Positions 24,139 to 24,906 of a stretch of 24,906 nt of DNA are shown piece by piece; position 1 is the stretch's first letter, and every line of letters starts with the position of its first letter. Made by a program: the position numbers and the translations under genes. A model generated the notes under the pieces. The model had not been told where the DNA came from, ran no database searches, and saw nothing but the letters and a program-made list of their open reading frames with translations. Source of the stretch: CAYXVB01 sp964467785 (GTDB lineage: Bacteria > Bdellovibrionota > UBA1018); contig CAYXVB010000039.1 in the NCBI GenBank assembly GCA_964467785.1, forward strand, positions 1 through 24,906, in the 5' to 3' direction.

Positions 24139-24160
24139 CCACTTCCGACGTCGGATGTGG
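24139..24160. repeat. Near-perfect inverted repeat upstream of the hydrolase
   Basis: CCAC-T-TCCGACGTCGGA-T-GTGG is a 22-base dyad, mismatched at one pair only (T opposite T); the central 12 bases are a perfect palindrome. There is no T-run after it, so it is not a typical terminator. It lies between the GNAT stop and the hydrolase start and could be an operator or a transcript hairpin. Confidence 0.5.
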
Positions 24161-24164
24161 GATT

Positions 24165-24761
24165 CTAAAGCTTGAGCAGGTGCTTGATCTCGTCATCCGG
24201 TCGCGTCTGACCGGCGCGAAAGTCCAACACCCTGTGGCGAAGCTCGTTCGGGAAGTAACTGAGATGGACCAGGACCCCGAAAATATCGCTCATTTCCAGG
24301 GAGGTGATGCGAAAGCCCAGCTTGAGCTTGGCGATGATTACGTCGTTATTCGTGGCCGTGTGTCGACTATAGATTGTCTGGAACCCCTGCTCCCGGCCGA
24401 TTTCGACCATCTTTTGGGCTAGCGCCGTATAGAGGCCCTTGCGCCGGTGCTCCGCAAACACTGCGGAGTTTTGCATGTACAGCGTGAAAGCGGACTCCTG
24501 CCGGGAGTAATTCCATCCAATAAAGTCATTGCCGTGGAAAAGTCCGAGGCGAAACTCCAGGGGACTTCCGCAGTGCTGACCGAGGGCCTGGAGCCGATCC
24601 CGCTCACCTTCGCTCAACGCCTCCCGGACTCTGAAGATCGGCGACTGCTCATCAAAGATTCGGGCAGAATGCTGACGAAAAAGAGGCCAGAACTCCTCTT
24701 TGGACATGACCCGGATGCTGTACCCCGAACCCAAATCCCAGACCTGATTCTCGTTAATCAT
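24165..24761 (-). CDS. GNAT-family acetyltransferase
   Basis: This 198-residue protein has the acetyl-CoA-binding motif A near residues 105-122 (EHRRKGLYTALAQKMVEIG, the R-x-x-G-x form), followed by a strand/helix segment TIYSRHTATNN and KLGFR, as in many GNATs. The substrate is unknown. GAGGGG lies 8 bases before the ATG at 24761; an in-frame TTG two codons upstream would be too close to it. It follows the glyS end by about 57 bases on the same strand. Confidence 0.82.
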   Translation of the reverse strand: MINENQVWDLGSGYSIRVMSKEEFWPLFRQHSARIFDEQSPIFRVREALSEGERDRLQALGQHCGSPLEFRLGLFHGNDFIGWNYSRQESAFTLYMQNSAVFAEHRRKGLYTALAQKMVEIGREQGFQTIYSRHTATNNDVIIAKLKLGFRITSLEMSDIFGVLVHLSYFPNELRHRVLDFRAGQTRPDDEIKHLLKL

Positions 24762-24817
24762 TGTCAATGCCCCTCGTAACGTTAGCCCAAAAATCTGACC
24801 GGCATCGGAAGTGGCAA

Positions 24818-24906
24818 TTACTTCTCGACGGCGAGCCGTGAGATGTCCGCGACCGCGTTGAGCTGCTCGTAAAGAGTCTTGAGCAGGCCCAGACGGTTGG
24901 CCCGAA
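24818..24906 (-). CDS. glyS: Glycyl-tRNA synthetase beta subunit, C-terminal fragment
   Basis: Only the last 28 codons and a stop at 24818 are in the window. They read RANRLGLLKTLYEQL, then VADISRLAVEK, matching the conserved NRL...VADIS end of bacterial GlyS beta subunits. The 5' part is outside the window. Being so short, it is recognised by this motif alone. Confidence 0.75.
   Translation of the reverse strand, partial: RANRLGLLKTLYEQLNAVADISRLAVEK

Overview
The window is compact bacterial chromosome: most genes abut or slightly overlap, both strands are used, and G+C is high, with C/G-ending codons in most genes. Lipoprotein-type and Sec-type signal sequences, an MsbA-type exporter, a GmhB-like heptose phosphatase domain, a predicted outer-membrane barrel and a chemoreceptor point to a Gram-negative, probably motile organism. 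Gene content and style would fit a proteobacterial or Bdellovibrionota-like lineage, but I cannot fix the taxonomy from sequence alone. There are no rRNA or tRNA genes, insertion sequences, phage genes or CRISPR arrays.

Layout. 1-2233: a chemoreceptor (3' end outside the window) downstream of rsgA, both minus. 2273-3558: serA on plus with its own promoter. 3552-6668: a very large, probably secreted protein on minus, with a nucleotidyltransferase-like N-terminal domain, a possible ADP-ribosyltransferase-like core and a long helical C-terminal half. It is more A+T-rich than its neighbours and is the least explained gene here. 6669-7401: the only long gap, holding a strong bidirectional-looking terminator, two micro-ORFs with good ribosome binding sites and a structured leader. 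7402-8817: an FAD-linked 2-hydroxyacid dehydrogenase (minus). 8922-12258: an M48 metalloprotease lipoprotein followed by an MFS-PlsC fusion (plus). 12321-13693: a small XRE-type regulator and a class I methyltransferase (minus). 13708-16507: a PHP-domain lipoprotein overlapping a barrel-like protein, then beta-carbonic anhydrase (plus). 16464-18207: acyltransferase, stand-alone receiver protein and a small membrane protein (minus), with an odd palindromic repeat at 17827-17884. 18268-19131: recO. 19118-20659: a GalE-GmhB fusion (minus). 20754-22970: an MsbA-like ABC exporter and an unknown 161-residue protein (plus). 22981-24906: a secreted alpha/beta hydrolase, a GNAT acetyltransferase and the 3' end of glyS (minus).

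Themes. Several genes serve the envelope: two PlsC-type acyltransferases (one fused to an LplT-like flippase domain), the MsbA-like exporter, the sugar epimerase/heptose phosphatase fusion, and surface lipoproteins. Housekeeping genes (rsgA, serA, recO, glyS, carbonic anhydrase) alternate with lineage-specific ones. The best candidates for something new are the large secreted NTase/ART-like protein, the micro-ORF transcription unit beside it, the PHP lipoprotein/barrel pair, and the orphan CRISPR-repeat-like palindrome.
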